Source: Planctomycetota bacterium
GTDB taxonomy: Bacteria; Planctomycetota; Phycisphaerae; WQYP01
Assembly (NCBI GenBank): GCA_021798635.1
Contig: JAJZGH010000282.1
Coordinates: 1-5,686 of the forward strand
Direction of reading: 5' to 3'
Length of the DNA stretch: 5,686 nt
The notes under the pieces were generated by a model. It searched no databases, was not told the origin of the DNA, and saw only the letters and a program-made list of their open reading frames with translations. Positions within the stretch are counted from its first letter, which is position 1; each line of letters opens with the position of its first letter. The position numbers and the translations under genes were made by a program. Of this stretch, positions 1 to 5,686 are shown piece by piece.

Positions 1-272
1 TGGCGGCTTACCACGCTGCCAACGGCAAATATCCGAACCAACTTTCGGCGCTATGTCCAAAATACCTCCGCCACGTTCCAGACAATCTGCTGGCACCGGG
101 TATACCGGAATATCAGCACGGCACCAACGGCTATACCCTGATCGCTAACCAGCCGCACAGCGGCAAGCGTGATTCACAAAAGTATTGGCGCAAGCTTAAA
201 AGCCATCATCTGGTACTGCAAAGCCCGCCACACCATCCGCTGGAGCTGCATAGCAAAGTCACTTTTCCCTAA
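1..272 (+). CDS. C-terminal part of a pilin-like or periplasmic-domain hypothetical protein (5' end outside window)
   Basis: The open frame enters from the left edge (first whole codon at 3) and ends at TAA 270-272, giving 89 visible residues. Residues 1-48 read as a small extracytoplasmic module: an amphipathic helix end, then NGKYPNQL, PKYL, a proline-rich stretch and NGYTLIAN. This pattern recurs in type II secretion pseudopilin-like and substrate-type proteins, especially in planctomycetes, where 'YP-x-x-L-x-x-L-x-PKYL' precedes a GY-x-L strand. The tail (about residues 51-89) is rich in His, Lys and Pro and matches nothing I recognise. The N-terminus, which would show a prepilin peptide, signal peptide or membrane anchor, is missing, so the family is tentative. 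acpS follows 85 bp downstream on the same strand. The reading frame is well supported; no function is claimed. Confidence 0.6.
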   Translation, partial: AAYHAANGKYPNQLSALCPKYLRHVPDNLLAPGIPEYQHGTNGYTLIANQPHSGKRDSQKYWRKLKSHHLVLQSPPHHPLELHSKVTFP

Positions 273-274
273 GG

Positions 275-302
275 GTGACAATTCGGGCGGGACGGTTACA
301 AT
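275..302 (+). promoter_or_regulatory. Candidate sigma-70-type promoter for acpS
   Basis: GTGACA at 275-280 (5 of 6 matches to TTGACA) is followed, after a 16-bp spacer, by TACAAT at 297-302 (5 of 6 matches to TATAAT). It lies just past the stop codon of the upstream gene. It would start transcription near 309, leaving a leader of about 50 nt before the acpS ATG at 358. This is a match by eye to the general bacterial consensus. The host's own promoter consensus is unknown. Confidence 0.4.
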
Positions 303-357
303 TTGGGGATATTACTTGGCCAGATTCCTGAAGCCCTTGGATATAGTGAGTTTAGCA

Positions 358-738
358 ATGGCAATAGTTGGACATGGGGTGGATGTGGTGGACATTGGGC
401 GCATTAACTCCATGATCACGCGCCATGGGGAGCACTTTTTGCACCGCTGCTTTACCGCCGGTGAAAGCGATTATTGCCGGGAGAATCGGGACTTTGCGAT
501 TCACTTTGCCGGTCGTTTTGCCGCCAAAGAAGCGATTGTAAAAGCATTGGGGACCGGTTTTCGCGGACGCATTGCCTGGACGGATATGGAGATTCTTCCG
601 GATTCCAAAGGTAAACCGGTGCTGCGGCTTTCCGGGCATACCGCAGCCCTGGCCGAACAAGCCGGCATTACCGCCTGGCACATTTCCATTTCTCACACGG
701 CTCAGATGGCCTTCGCCAGTGCGATTGCGGAGCGGTAG
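358..738 (+). CDS. acpS: Holo-[acyl-carrier-protein] synthase (4'-phosphopantetheinyl transferase AcpS)
   Basis: This cytoplasmic enzyme transfers the 4'-phosphopantetheine arm of coenzyme A to the conserved serine of acyl carrier protein, activating it for fatty acid synthesis. The 126-residue length fits the AcpS family (about 120-130). The N-terminus VGHGVDVVDIGRI carries the Mg-binding Asp9. The signature RFAAKEAIVKALGTG spans residues 53-67, with metal ligand Glu58 and Lys62. The C-terminal SISH motif is at 110-113. The ATG at 358 was chosen because homologues begin right at the first beta strand (MAIVGHGVD); a weak GTGAG ribosome binding site sits at 346-350. The frame stays open upstream to 169, but that stretch overlaps the preceding gene and has no AcpS character. 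A GTG at 346 is a less likely start. The gene is convergent with rhaM. Confidence 0.96.
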   Translation: MAIVGHGVDVVDIGRINSMITRHGEHFLHRCFTAGESDYCRENRDFAIHFAGRFAAKEAIVKALGTGFRGRIAWTDMEILPDSKGKPVLRLSGHTAALAEQAGITAWHISISHTAQMAFASAIAER

Positions 739-755
739 GAAGACATCGTGTAGTC

Positions 756-794
756 GCATCGAGCATCTGGCATCTGGCATCGAGCATCTGGCAT
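756..794. repeat. Heptanucleotide tandem repeat (GCATCTG / GCATCGA)
   Basis: Five head-to-tail 7-bp units run without interruption: GCATCGA (756), GCATCTG (763), GCATCTG (770), GCATCGA (777), GCATCTG (784), then a decaying GCATTTT (791). The order of variants makes an 18-bp perfect direct repeat, 756-773 and 777-794, with a 21-bp period. The array starts 17 bp after the acpS stop, in the gap between convergent acpS and rhaM. It is not part of any gene I can support. Function is unknown; short heptamer arrays often arise by slipped-strand replication. Confidence 0.85.
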
Positions 795-815
795 TTTCTG
801 GAAGCGCTTCGCTGC

Positions 816-870
816 AATTTTGCTGGGGGCCGCACCCGGCGGGCTGGCCGGCTGAACCTGCTGCAAAATT
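816..870. terminator. Possible bidirectional terminator or inverted repeat between convergent genes
   Basis: AATTTTGC at 816-823 is the exact reverse complement of GCAAAATT at 863-870. Between them lies GC-rich sequence with its own short hairpin (CCGGC 836-840 pairing with GCCGG 847-851). The location, between the ends of acpS and rhaM, is where a two-way terminator would be expected, and the AT-rich arms supply some T residues after the structure on each strand. The 39-bp separation and lack of a clean T run make this only a weak candidate; the pairing could be chance. Confidence 0.25.
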
Positions 871-883
871 AGGATTGACAGTG

Positions 884-1198
884 CTAATCCAGATGAAAAA
901 CTTCGCGCAGCGGTGTCGCTAGCGGGCTGTTATCCGGATTGCTGGGCATAACATCGGCCATGTGCTTCCACCATTTTTGGCATATCGCGGTCTGGGCGAC
1001 GGCATTCCAGAGGATTTCATCTTCTATTTCCACATAGCCAAAAAGCTGCCGCGTTTCCGGGTGCAGAAAAATACTGTAATTGCGGGCACCGTGTTTTTTC
1101 AGGGTATCTAAAAGTTCCTGCCACACCGGATTATGCCGCCGCTCATATTCCGTTTCCATTCCGGGATGCACGGACATGACAAAGGCTTTTCGAAACAT
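884..1198 (-). CDS. rhaM: L-rhamnose mutarotase
   Basis: RhaM interconverts the alpha and beta anomers of L-rhamnose, supplying the form used by rhamnose isomerase or for sugar-nucleotide metabolism. The 104-residue length equals that of Escherichia coli RhaM (YiiL), and the sequence is recognisable end to end as a dimeric alpha/beta-barrel of that family. Visible landmarks are RKAFVM at 3-8, the active-site Tyr18 and His22 in [20 protein letters not shown] at 36-45, VEIEDE at 56-61, and the family signature [17 protein letters not shown] at 76-92, with the substrate-pocket tryptophan pair. The ATG is preceded by AGGAG at 1206-1210 with a 7-nt spacer, a strong ribosome binding site. It lies 151 bp downstream of pyc on the same strand. 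No other rhamnose gene is visible, so its pathway partners must be elsewhere. Confidence 0.95.
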   Translation of the reverse strand: MFRKAFVMSVHPGMETEYERRHNPVWQELLDTLKKHGARNYSIFLHPETRQLFGYVEIEDEILWNAVAQTAICQKWWKHMADVMPSNPDNSPLATPLREVFHLD

Positions 1199-1296
1199 GC
1201 TTTCACTCCTGCCAAAAATGCGCCGGTCACGATAAAAGTTTCATTTAGGAACGGCCCCGAAACAATTTCCCGAATTTCACAGCATTCGTAAACCGC

Positions 1297-1317
1297 ACCA
1301 CCGGCAGAGCCGGCGGC
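1297..1317 (-). terminator. Hairpin downstream of pyc, possible terminator
   Basis: On the minus strand, GCCGCCGGC (1317-1309) can pair with GCCGGTGGT (1305-1297) around a 3-nt TCT loop. That gives a 9-bp RNA stem with two G-U wobbles, beginning 32 bp past the pyc stop codon. It is followed by GCGGTTTACG rather than a true U run, so it would be a weak intrinsic terminator, or else a leader structure in a transcript reading into rhaM. The stem is seen in the sequence; its role is inferred. Confidence 0.35.
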
Positions 1318-1349
1318 TTTGTGAGGGGCGGCAAAACAGGGCTTTATCG

Positions 1350-4300
1350 TTATGCCTCAAATTCCAGCAGCAGGTCATTGGAGCCTACGTTCATACCCGG
1401 CTGCACCAGAATTTTGCTGATTTTACCGTCGCGGGGGCTGTAGACCGCAGTTTCCATTTTCATGGCTTCGATGGAAAGCAATTTATCGCCACGCATAACC
1501 GTTTGCCCCAGACTCACTGCCACAGCGGAAATTTTGCCGGGCATCGGAGCGCCAATGTGGCAAAGATTGTCGCGTTCGGCTTTGGCCATTTGCACACGGG
1601 CTTTGCCGCTTAATGATTTATCGGCAACCTTGACTTCCCGCGGCTGGCCGTTGAGTTCAAAGAATACGGTTCTCATGCCATCGGGGTCAGAATCACCCAC
1701 GGTCAGGAACTTGACGAGCATAATTTTGCCCGGCTCAAGTTCAATGGGCACTTCCGCGTAGGGCTGCATGGGATAAAAGAAGGCCGGGGTGGGCAGAACA
1801 CTGACGTTGTCATGCTGTTTGCGGAAGCGCTCAAACTGCGTAAACACCTCCGGATACATCAGATAACTCGCCAAGTCCGTATCGCTGATTTCACAATGCA
1901 GTTTCTGGGCGACTTCCTTACGGGCGGCGTCAAGATCAACGGGATCCAGTTTGGCACCGGGCCGGGCGGTGATCGGCGTTTTTCCGCGCAGGATAATTTT
2001 CTGCAATTTTTTCGGCCAGCCGCCCGGTGGCTGTCCCAGATCTCCACGGAACATATCCACGACACTTTTCGGAAAATCAATATGGCGGGACTCATCCAGC
2101 ACATCTTCGGGATTAAGATTATTGGTGACCATGAACAAGGCCATATCGCCGACCACTTTGCTTGAGGGCGTGACTTTGACAATATCACCAAAGAGTTCAT
2201 TGACCTTCTGGTACATGGCGGCAATTTCATTCCATCGGTCGGCCAGACCCAGGCTCTTGGCCTGCACGCGCAAGTTGGTGTATTGTCCGCCGGGCATTTC
2301 ATGTTCATATACCGACGCCGTGCTGGCCAGCATCCCCTCTTCAAAGGGTTGATAGAATCGCCTTACCGCTTCCCAATAATCGGCCAGACGCGCCAGCGCC
2401 GTTTGATCCAGGCCGCTGTCACGTGGCGTATGGGCCAGCGCCGCAACTAGAGAATTCATATTGGGCTGACTGGTCATACCGCTCATGGAACTCACTGCCG
2501 CATCCACAATATCCACGCCTGCTTCCGCCGCCAGCAGGATACTGGCCGCCTGGACGCCCGCAGTATCATGGGTGTGGAAATGAATGGGCAAACCTACTTC
2601 ATTTTTCAGCGCTTTGACGAGTTTCTGCGCGGCCAAGGGCCGACACAGGCCCGCCATATCCTTAATGCCCAGGATATGCGTGCCCATTTTCTCAAGTTCT
2701 TTAGCCATGGCGATGTAATATTTCAGCGAGTATTTTTCCCGCCGCGGGTTGAGTATGTCGCCGGTATAACATATCGCAGCTTCCAGTATGGCACCGCTTT
2801 CCACCACCGCGTCCATGGCCACGCGCATATTGCGTGTCCAGTTCAGCGAATCAAACACGCGGAACACGTCAATGCCGTTCTTCGCCGCCTGCTGCACAAA
2901 ATATTTCACAACATTGTCAGGATAATTGGTGTATCCAACGGCGTTGCTGGCGCGCAGGAGCATCTGGAACAGCAGGTTCGGTGCCCGCGAACGTAACTCC
3001 GCCAAACGCTGCCAGGGGTCTTCATGTAAAAACCGCATGGCGGTATCAAACGTGGCACCGCCCCACATTTCCACACTGAACAAATTCGGCGTCAGATGGG
3101 CCATGGCCTGGGTCGCCGAAAGCATATCAATGGTGCGCATACGCGTGGCCAGCAGTGATTGATGTGCATCGCGCATGGTGGTGTCGGTAAACAGCAGTCC
3201 TTTTTGTGTGATCAGCCACTGGGAAAATTGGGCAGCGCCCAGTTCCTTGAAGCGATCACGCATGCCCGGCGGCAGCGGCTGGTGCTGCGGATAGGCAAGC
3301 GCCGGCGGCGGGGTCATGGCGACTAGATCCGGTGTGCGTTTGACCTCCGGCGAGCCGTTGACAATGATGTCGCCGAGATAGGTAAGCAACTTGGTGGCGC
3401 GGTCGCGCCGGGCGGAAAAGCGGAACAGGGCCGGCGTGTTATCAACAAAAGTAGTTGTCGCCGCGCCGGAAGCGAATGTGGAATGCTGGACCAGATTTTC
3501 CAGAAATGGAATGTTGGTTTTTACGCCGCGCACGCGGAATTCGGACAGTGCACGCAGCGTGCGGGCGACCGATTCCTCGAGCGTGGGGGCAAAGCAGGTG
3601 AGTTTGACCAGAAGCGAATCAAAGTAGGGTGTAATAACCGCACCGGTGTAGGCCGTTCCGCCATCAAGCCGCACGCCAAAGCCGGCCGGTGAGCGATAGC
3701 TGGTAATGCGGCCATAGTCGGGAATGAAATGATTACCGGCATCTTCTGAGGTAATCCGGCATTGCAGAGCCACGCCCCGATGGGTGATTTTATCCTGCGT
3801 GGGAATCTGAACTTCCGGCCCATGGAGATTGTGTCCCTGGGCAACACGAATTTGCGATTTCACCAGATCAATACCGGTGATAATTTCCGTGACCGTGTGT
3901 TCCACCTGAATACGCGGATTGACTTCAATAAAGAAAAAGTCTCCGGAGTCAACATCCACGAGAAATTCCACCGTGCCGGCATTACGGTAATTAACCTGCC
4001 GCCCGATGGCCACCGCCGCGTCACAAATTTTGACCCGCAAACTTTCAGGCAATCCCACGCTGGGGGCCAGTTCCACCACTTTCTGGTGGCGGCGTTGTAC
4101 CGAGCAATCGCGTTCAAATAAATGCACGAGATTGCCATGGGCGTCGCCTAACAGTTGCACTTCAATATGCTTGGCGCTGGTGATGTAGCGTTCAAGAAAT
4201 ACTTCGGATTTGCCAAACGCTCCGCCGGCCTCGCGTTGGGCTTCTTCCAATTTGGCGGATAATTCCCCGGCTTCTCGCACCACGCGCATGCCCCGGCCAC

Positions 4301-4790
4301 CGCCACCGAAGCTGGCCTTGATAATCAGCGGAAAGCCGATGTCTTTGGCCATTTTTTTAATCTTCGCGGGATCAGTCACGCCATGTTCTGTTCCCGGCAG
4401 AACCGGGGCACCGGCCAACTGCGCAATGCGCCGGGCGGCGGTTTTATCGCCAAAGTCGCGCAGCATATCAGGCGTTGGGCCGACAAACGTAATACCGGCG
4501 GCCTCACAGGCGGCGGCGAATTCAGCATTTTCCGATAAAAAACCGTAGCCGGGGTGAATGGCATCGACCTCATGGGCTTTGGCGATATCAATAATGGCGG
4601 GAATATTGAGGTAATTTTTCACCGGTGCATCCGGCCCGCCGACCTGATAGCTTTCATCCGCTTTAAATCGATGCAGACAATAGCGATCTTCATAGGTATA
4701 TATGGCAACGGTAGACAGGCCCAACTCCGTGGCGGCACGTAGCACACGGATGGCAATTTCACTGCGATTGGCAACCAGCAACTTTTTCAT
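1350..4790 (-). CDS. pyc: Pyruvate carboxylase, single-chain
   Basis: This biotin enzyme makes oxaloacetate from pyruvate, bicarbonate and ATP in the cytoplasm, refilling the citric acid cycle and feeding gluconeogenesis. All domains are present in 1146 residues, the usual length. Biotin carboxylase occupies about 1-450: glycine-rich ATP loop at 158-168 (KASFGGGGRGM), EVNPRIQVEH at 289-298, catalytic Arg345. The carboxyltransferase domain is at about 530-880: TTMRDAHQS with metal ligand Asp541, Arg613, the lysine expected to be carbamylated Lys710 (GIKDMAG), His739 and His741 in HFHTHDTAG, and catalytic Thr874 in VTPSSK. These match Rhizobium etli numbering at a constant offset of 8. The C-terminal biotin carrier domain has AMKME with biotinyl Lys1111. 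The ATG follows GAGGA (4800-4804) with a 9-nt spacer, and MKKLLVANRSEIAIR is a typical start. Nothing is truncated or shifted. Confidence 0.98.
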   Translation of the reverse strand: MKKLLVANRSEIAIRVLRAATELGLSTVAIYTYEDRYCLHRFKADESYQVGGPDAPVKNYLNIPAIIDIAKAHEVDAIHPGYGFLSENAEFAAACEAAGITFVGPTPDMLRDFGDKTAARRIAQLAGAPVLPGTEHGVTDPAKIKKMAKDIGFPLIIKASFGGGGRGMRVVREAGELSAKLEEAQREAGGAFGKSEVFLERYITSAKHIEVQLLGDAHGNLVHLFERDCSVQRRHQKVVELAPSVGLPESLRVKICDAAVAIGRQVNYRNAGTVEFLVDVDSGDFFFIEVNPRIQVEHTVTEIITGIDLVKSQIRVAQGHNLHGPEVQIPTQDKITHRGVALQCRITSEDAGNHFIPDYGRITSYRSPAGFGVRLDGGTAYTGAVITPYFDSLLVKLTCFAPTLEESVARTLRALSEFRVRGVKTNIPFLENLVQHSTFASGAATTTFVDNTPALFRFSARRDRATKLLTYLGDIIVNGSPEVKRTPDLVAMTPPPALAYPQHQPLPPGMRDRFKELGAAQFSQWLITQKGLLFTDTTMRDAHQSLLATRMRTIDMLSATQAMAHLTPNLFSVEMWGGATFDTAMRFLHEDPWQRLAELRSRAPNLLFQMLLRASNAVGYTNYPDNVVKYFVQQAAKNGIDVFRVFDSLNWTRNMRVAMDAVVESGAILEAAICYTGDILNPRREKYSLKYYIAMAKELEKMGTHILGIKDMAGLCRPLAAQKLVKALKNEVGLPIHFHTHDTAGVQAASILLAAEAGVDIVDAAVSSMSGMTSQPNMNSLVAALAHTPRDSGLDQTALARLADYWEAVRRFYQPFEEGMLASTASVYEHEMPGGQYTNLRVQAKSLGLADRWNEIAAMYQKVNELFGDIVKVTPSSKVVGDMALFMVTNNLNPEDVLDESRHIDFPKSVVDMFRGDLGQPPGGWPKKLQKIILRGKTPITARPGAKLDPVDLDAARKEVAQKLHCEISDTDLASYLMYPEVFTQFERFRKQHDNVSVLPTPAFFYPMQPYAEVPIELEPGKIMLVKFLTVGDSDPDGMRTVFFELNGQPREVKVADKSLSGKARVQMAKAERDNLCHIGAPMPGKISAVAVSLGQTVMRGDKLLSIEAMKMETAVYSPRDGKISKILVQPGMNVGSNDLLLEFEA

Positions 4791-4818
4791 TTCAAGTGTT
4801 CCTCGAACTTCTCAATAC

Positions 4819-4896
4819 ATCCGGATTCTATCCAGGTAACCGCAGAGAGGGGCCAAAATATGCCCCGCCTCAACCCGGACATTACCCGGATATATT
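4819..4896 (-). promoter_or_regulatory. pyc upstream region with phased direct repeat and hairpin
   Basis: Reading toward pyc, TCCGGGT occurs at 4890-4884 and again at 4879-4873, exactly 11 bp apart, about one helical turn. Seven bases further on is the inverted repeat GGGGC-ATATTTTG-GCCCC (4866-4849), and then an 8-bp palindrome ATCCGGAT at 4819-4826. Such an arrangement fits an operator or leader structure for pyc, but no regulator is identified and I could not settle on a convincing -35/-10 pair. The repeats are observed; regulation is inferred. Confidence 0.3.
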
Positions 4897-4933
4897 CCCC
4901 GCCAGAATAGCCGAAGTTAGAGGATTCGTTAAG

Positions 4934-4972
4934 GGATGGTTGCGGACAGATGGTTGCGGACATATTGCGGAC
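4934..4972 (-). repeat. 14-bp tandem repeat in the plsY-pyc gap
   Basis: On the minus strand, an 11-base partial unit GTCCGCAATAT (4972-4962) is followed by GTCCGCAACCATCT (4961-4948) and GTCCGCAACCATCC (4947-4934). The two full units differ only in the last base, and a 14-bp perfect repeat is also readable in the shifted phase 4935-4948/4949-4962. The array begins directly after the alcohol dehydrogenase remnant and lies about 145 bp upstream of the pyc start. No coding role is supported, although the remnant's frame stays open through it to a TAA at 4931-4929. Confidence 0.8.
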
Positions 4973-4973
4973 G

Positions 4974-5105
4974 GCTGGCACCGGCAATGCTGCGGCGACC
5001 ATGGATGACGTTGACCCCCGGCAGCGGCAGAGTAAGGGCGGTTAAGGCTCCCACCAGCACCATGGTGCCATCGTGCTTCCACAATCCGGCATACGGGGTT
5101 TAATC
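4974..5105 (-). pseudogene. Decayed fragment of a zinc-dependent alcohol dehydrogenase (MDR family)
   Basis: In one minus-strand frame, 5105 down to 4974 reads D-stop-T-PYAGLWKHDGTMVLVGA, then about 15 residues rich in Leu and Pro, then VNVIHGRRSIAGAS. This follows the family pattern D-L-N-P-Y-x-x-L-L-K-R-D-G-T-M-x-L-V-G-A-P, N-L-I-x-x-R-R-x-I-A-G-S at the end of the Rossmann fold in cinnamyl-alcohol-dehydrogenase/YahK-type enzymes. An in-frame TAA (5102-5100) sits where Leu-Asn is expected; a one-base shift in the same spot gives GLNP in another frame, which suggests small indels. The catalytic zinc region is absent, and homology ends at the AGAS segment, where the tandem repeat begins. About 40 residues survive, with no start codon of its own context, so this is a remnant rather than a gene. 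The match is from memory of the family. Confidence 0.6.
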
Positions 5106-5140
5106 CTGACCTGATTGACGCGTTTGAATCGCCCGGGACA

Positions 5141-5686
5141 TTATTTATGCTTTTCGCCCATACGCGGTTCAGTACCATTAAGCAGTCGGCGGATGTTGCT
5201 GCGGTGCTTAATGATTATCAACGCGCCAATCAGGCAGCCGGTAAATATAAGCGGCGTAAGCTTGGTCCAGGACTGCGGATATAGAAAACCGTCGACGGGG
5301 CCTATGTCGTGGCCAATAATTGGAATAAGAATCATAAACGCCGCCACGCCCACCAGCGATGATAGCGAAATGATGCGATACACCAGAAATACCAGTAAAA
5401 ACACCAGCGCCGCCCCAAGGCCGGAGAGCGTCAAAACCGGCCATACTCCCATCACCACGCCAAAGGTTGTGGCCACACCTTTGCCCCCCTTGAACTTTAA
5501 ATAACAGGGAAATACATGTCCGCCTATTGCCGCTGCTGCTGTGGCCAGCGGCAGCCACTCCGGGCCATGCCAATGCCGCATGATTAAATCCACGACCAGC
5601 ACCGGGGCAAATCCCTTGAAAAAATCCAGTACAAAGGCGTACCAGAAGTAACGCATTCCCAGCACGCGCCCGGCGTTGGTGGCTCC
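5141..5686 (-). CDS. plsY: Acyl-phosphate:glycerol-3-phosphate acyltransferase PlsY (N-terminus outside window)
   Basis: PlsY is an inner-membrane enzyme that transfers an acyl chain from acyl-phosphate to sn-glycerol-3-phosphate, the first committed step of phospholipid synthesis. The visible 181 residues enter in frame from the right edge with GATNAGRVLG, the end of the family's first motif (GSGNxGATN). The second motif, HVFPCYLKFKGGKGVAT, is at about visible residues 57-73, and the third, HRSNIRRLLNGTE, at about 161-173. Four hydrophobic stretches, rich in Leu, Val, Ile and Ala, lie between them, as expected for this multi-pass protein. Family length is about 190-215, so some 20-35 residues, including the first membrane helix, are missing. 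An internal GTG at 5665 is not the start, because the conserved motif extends upstream of it. It shares its strand with pyc, 350 bp away. Confidence 0.95.
   Translation of the reverse strand, partial: GATNAGRVLGMRYFWYAFVLDFFKGFAPVLVVDLIMRHWHGPEWLPLATAAAAIGGHVFPCYLKFKGGKGVATTFGVVMGVWPVLTLSGLGAALVFLLVFLVYRIISLSSLVGVAAFMILIPIIGHDIGPVDGFLYPQSWTKLTPLIFTGCLIGALIIIKHRSNIRRLLNGTEPRMGEKHK

Noticed and set aside
169..357. Upstream extension of the acpS frame by 63 residues
   Set aside because: It overlaps the preceding gene, has no AcpS-like sequence, and known family members begin at the MAIVGHGVD strand.
352..780. Long open frame on the minus strand opposite acpS
   Set aside because: It is antisense to a clearly recognised gene, has no recognisable domain, and its composition is what a shadow frame would give.
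801..810. 10-bp palindrome GAAGCGCTTC
   Set aside because: A lone short palindrome in a moderate-GC sequence is expected by chance, and nothing around it suggests an operator.
1199..1296. Promoter directly upstream of rhaM
   Set aside because: TTGTTT, TAAATG and TTTTAT are present, but no pair has spacing near 16-18 bp.
1462..4742. Many open frames of 60-160 codons on both strands inside pyc
   Set aside because: All lie within an intact pyruvate carboxylase, and none shows a domain, a convincing ribosome binding site or a plausible product.
4904..4932. Promoter for pyc formed by TTAACG, a 17-bp spacer and TATTCT (minus strand)
   Set aside because: Both hexamers match only 4 of 6 consensus positions, which is too weak to call without start-site data.
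4882..5178. A 98-codon minus-strand open frame across the plsY-pyc gap, overlapping the plsY end
   Set aside because: Its translation is low-complexity and unlike any family I know. The neighbouring frame carries the alcohol dehydrogenase similarity, so this is better read as a frame of the decayed gene.

Overview
The window looks like an ordinary bacterial chromosome segment of moderate GC. It carries three complete metabolic genes, two genes cut by the window edges, and two short non-coding stretches with unusual content. A planctomycete (Phycisphaerae-like) or other PVC-group origin is plausible. The main hint is the truncated protein at the left edge, whose pattern (A-x-x-NGKYPNQL-x-L-x-PKYL, then a GY-x-L segment) resembles pilin-like surface proteins common in that group. 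This assignment is inference only.

Layout. Positions 1-272 (+) are the C-terminal end of a pilin/periplasmic-domain-like protein. Positions 358-738 (+) encode holo-ACP synthase (acpS), preceded by a good candidate promoter at 275-302. Positions 739-883 are a convergent intergenic region with a heptanucleotide tandem repeat and an AT-flanked inverted repeat. Positions 884-1198 (-) encode L-rhamnose mutarotase (rhaM). Positions 1199-1349 hold a stable hairpin just past the end of pyc. Positions 1350-4790 (-) encode a full-length single-chain pyruvate carboxylase (pyc). Positions 4791-5140 are a 350-bp gap containing a decayed zinc-dependent alcohol dehydrogenase fragment, a 14-bp tandem repeat, and the pyc upstream region with a helically phased direct repeat and a hairpin. 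Positions 5141-5686 (-) are plsY, whose N-terminus lies beyond the right edge.

Functionally, AcpS activates acyl carrier protein for fatty acid synthesis, PlsY makes lysophosphatidic acid from acyl-phosphate, and pyruvate carboxylase refills oxaloacetate. RhaM interconverts rhamnose anomers. plsY, pyc and rhaM share a strand, but the 350-bp and 151-bp gaps argue against a tight operon. No mobile element, CRISPR array, RNA gene or defence system was seen. The most interesting content is non-coding: two independent tandem repeats with periods of 7 and 14 bp, one of them starting where the alcohol dehydrogenase homology breaks off.
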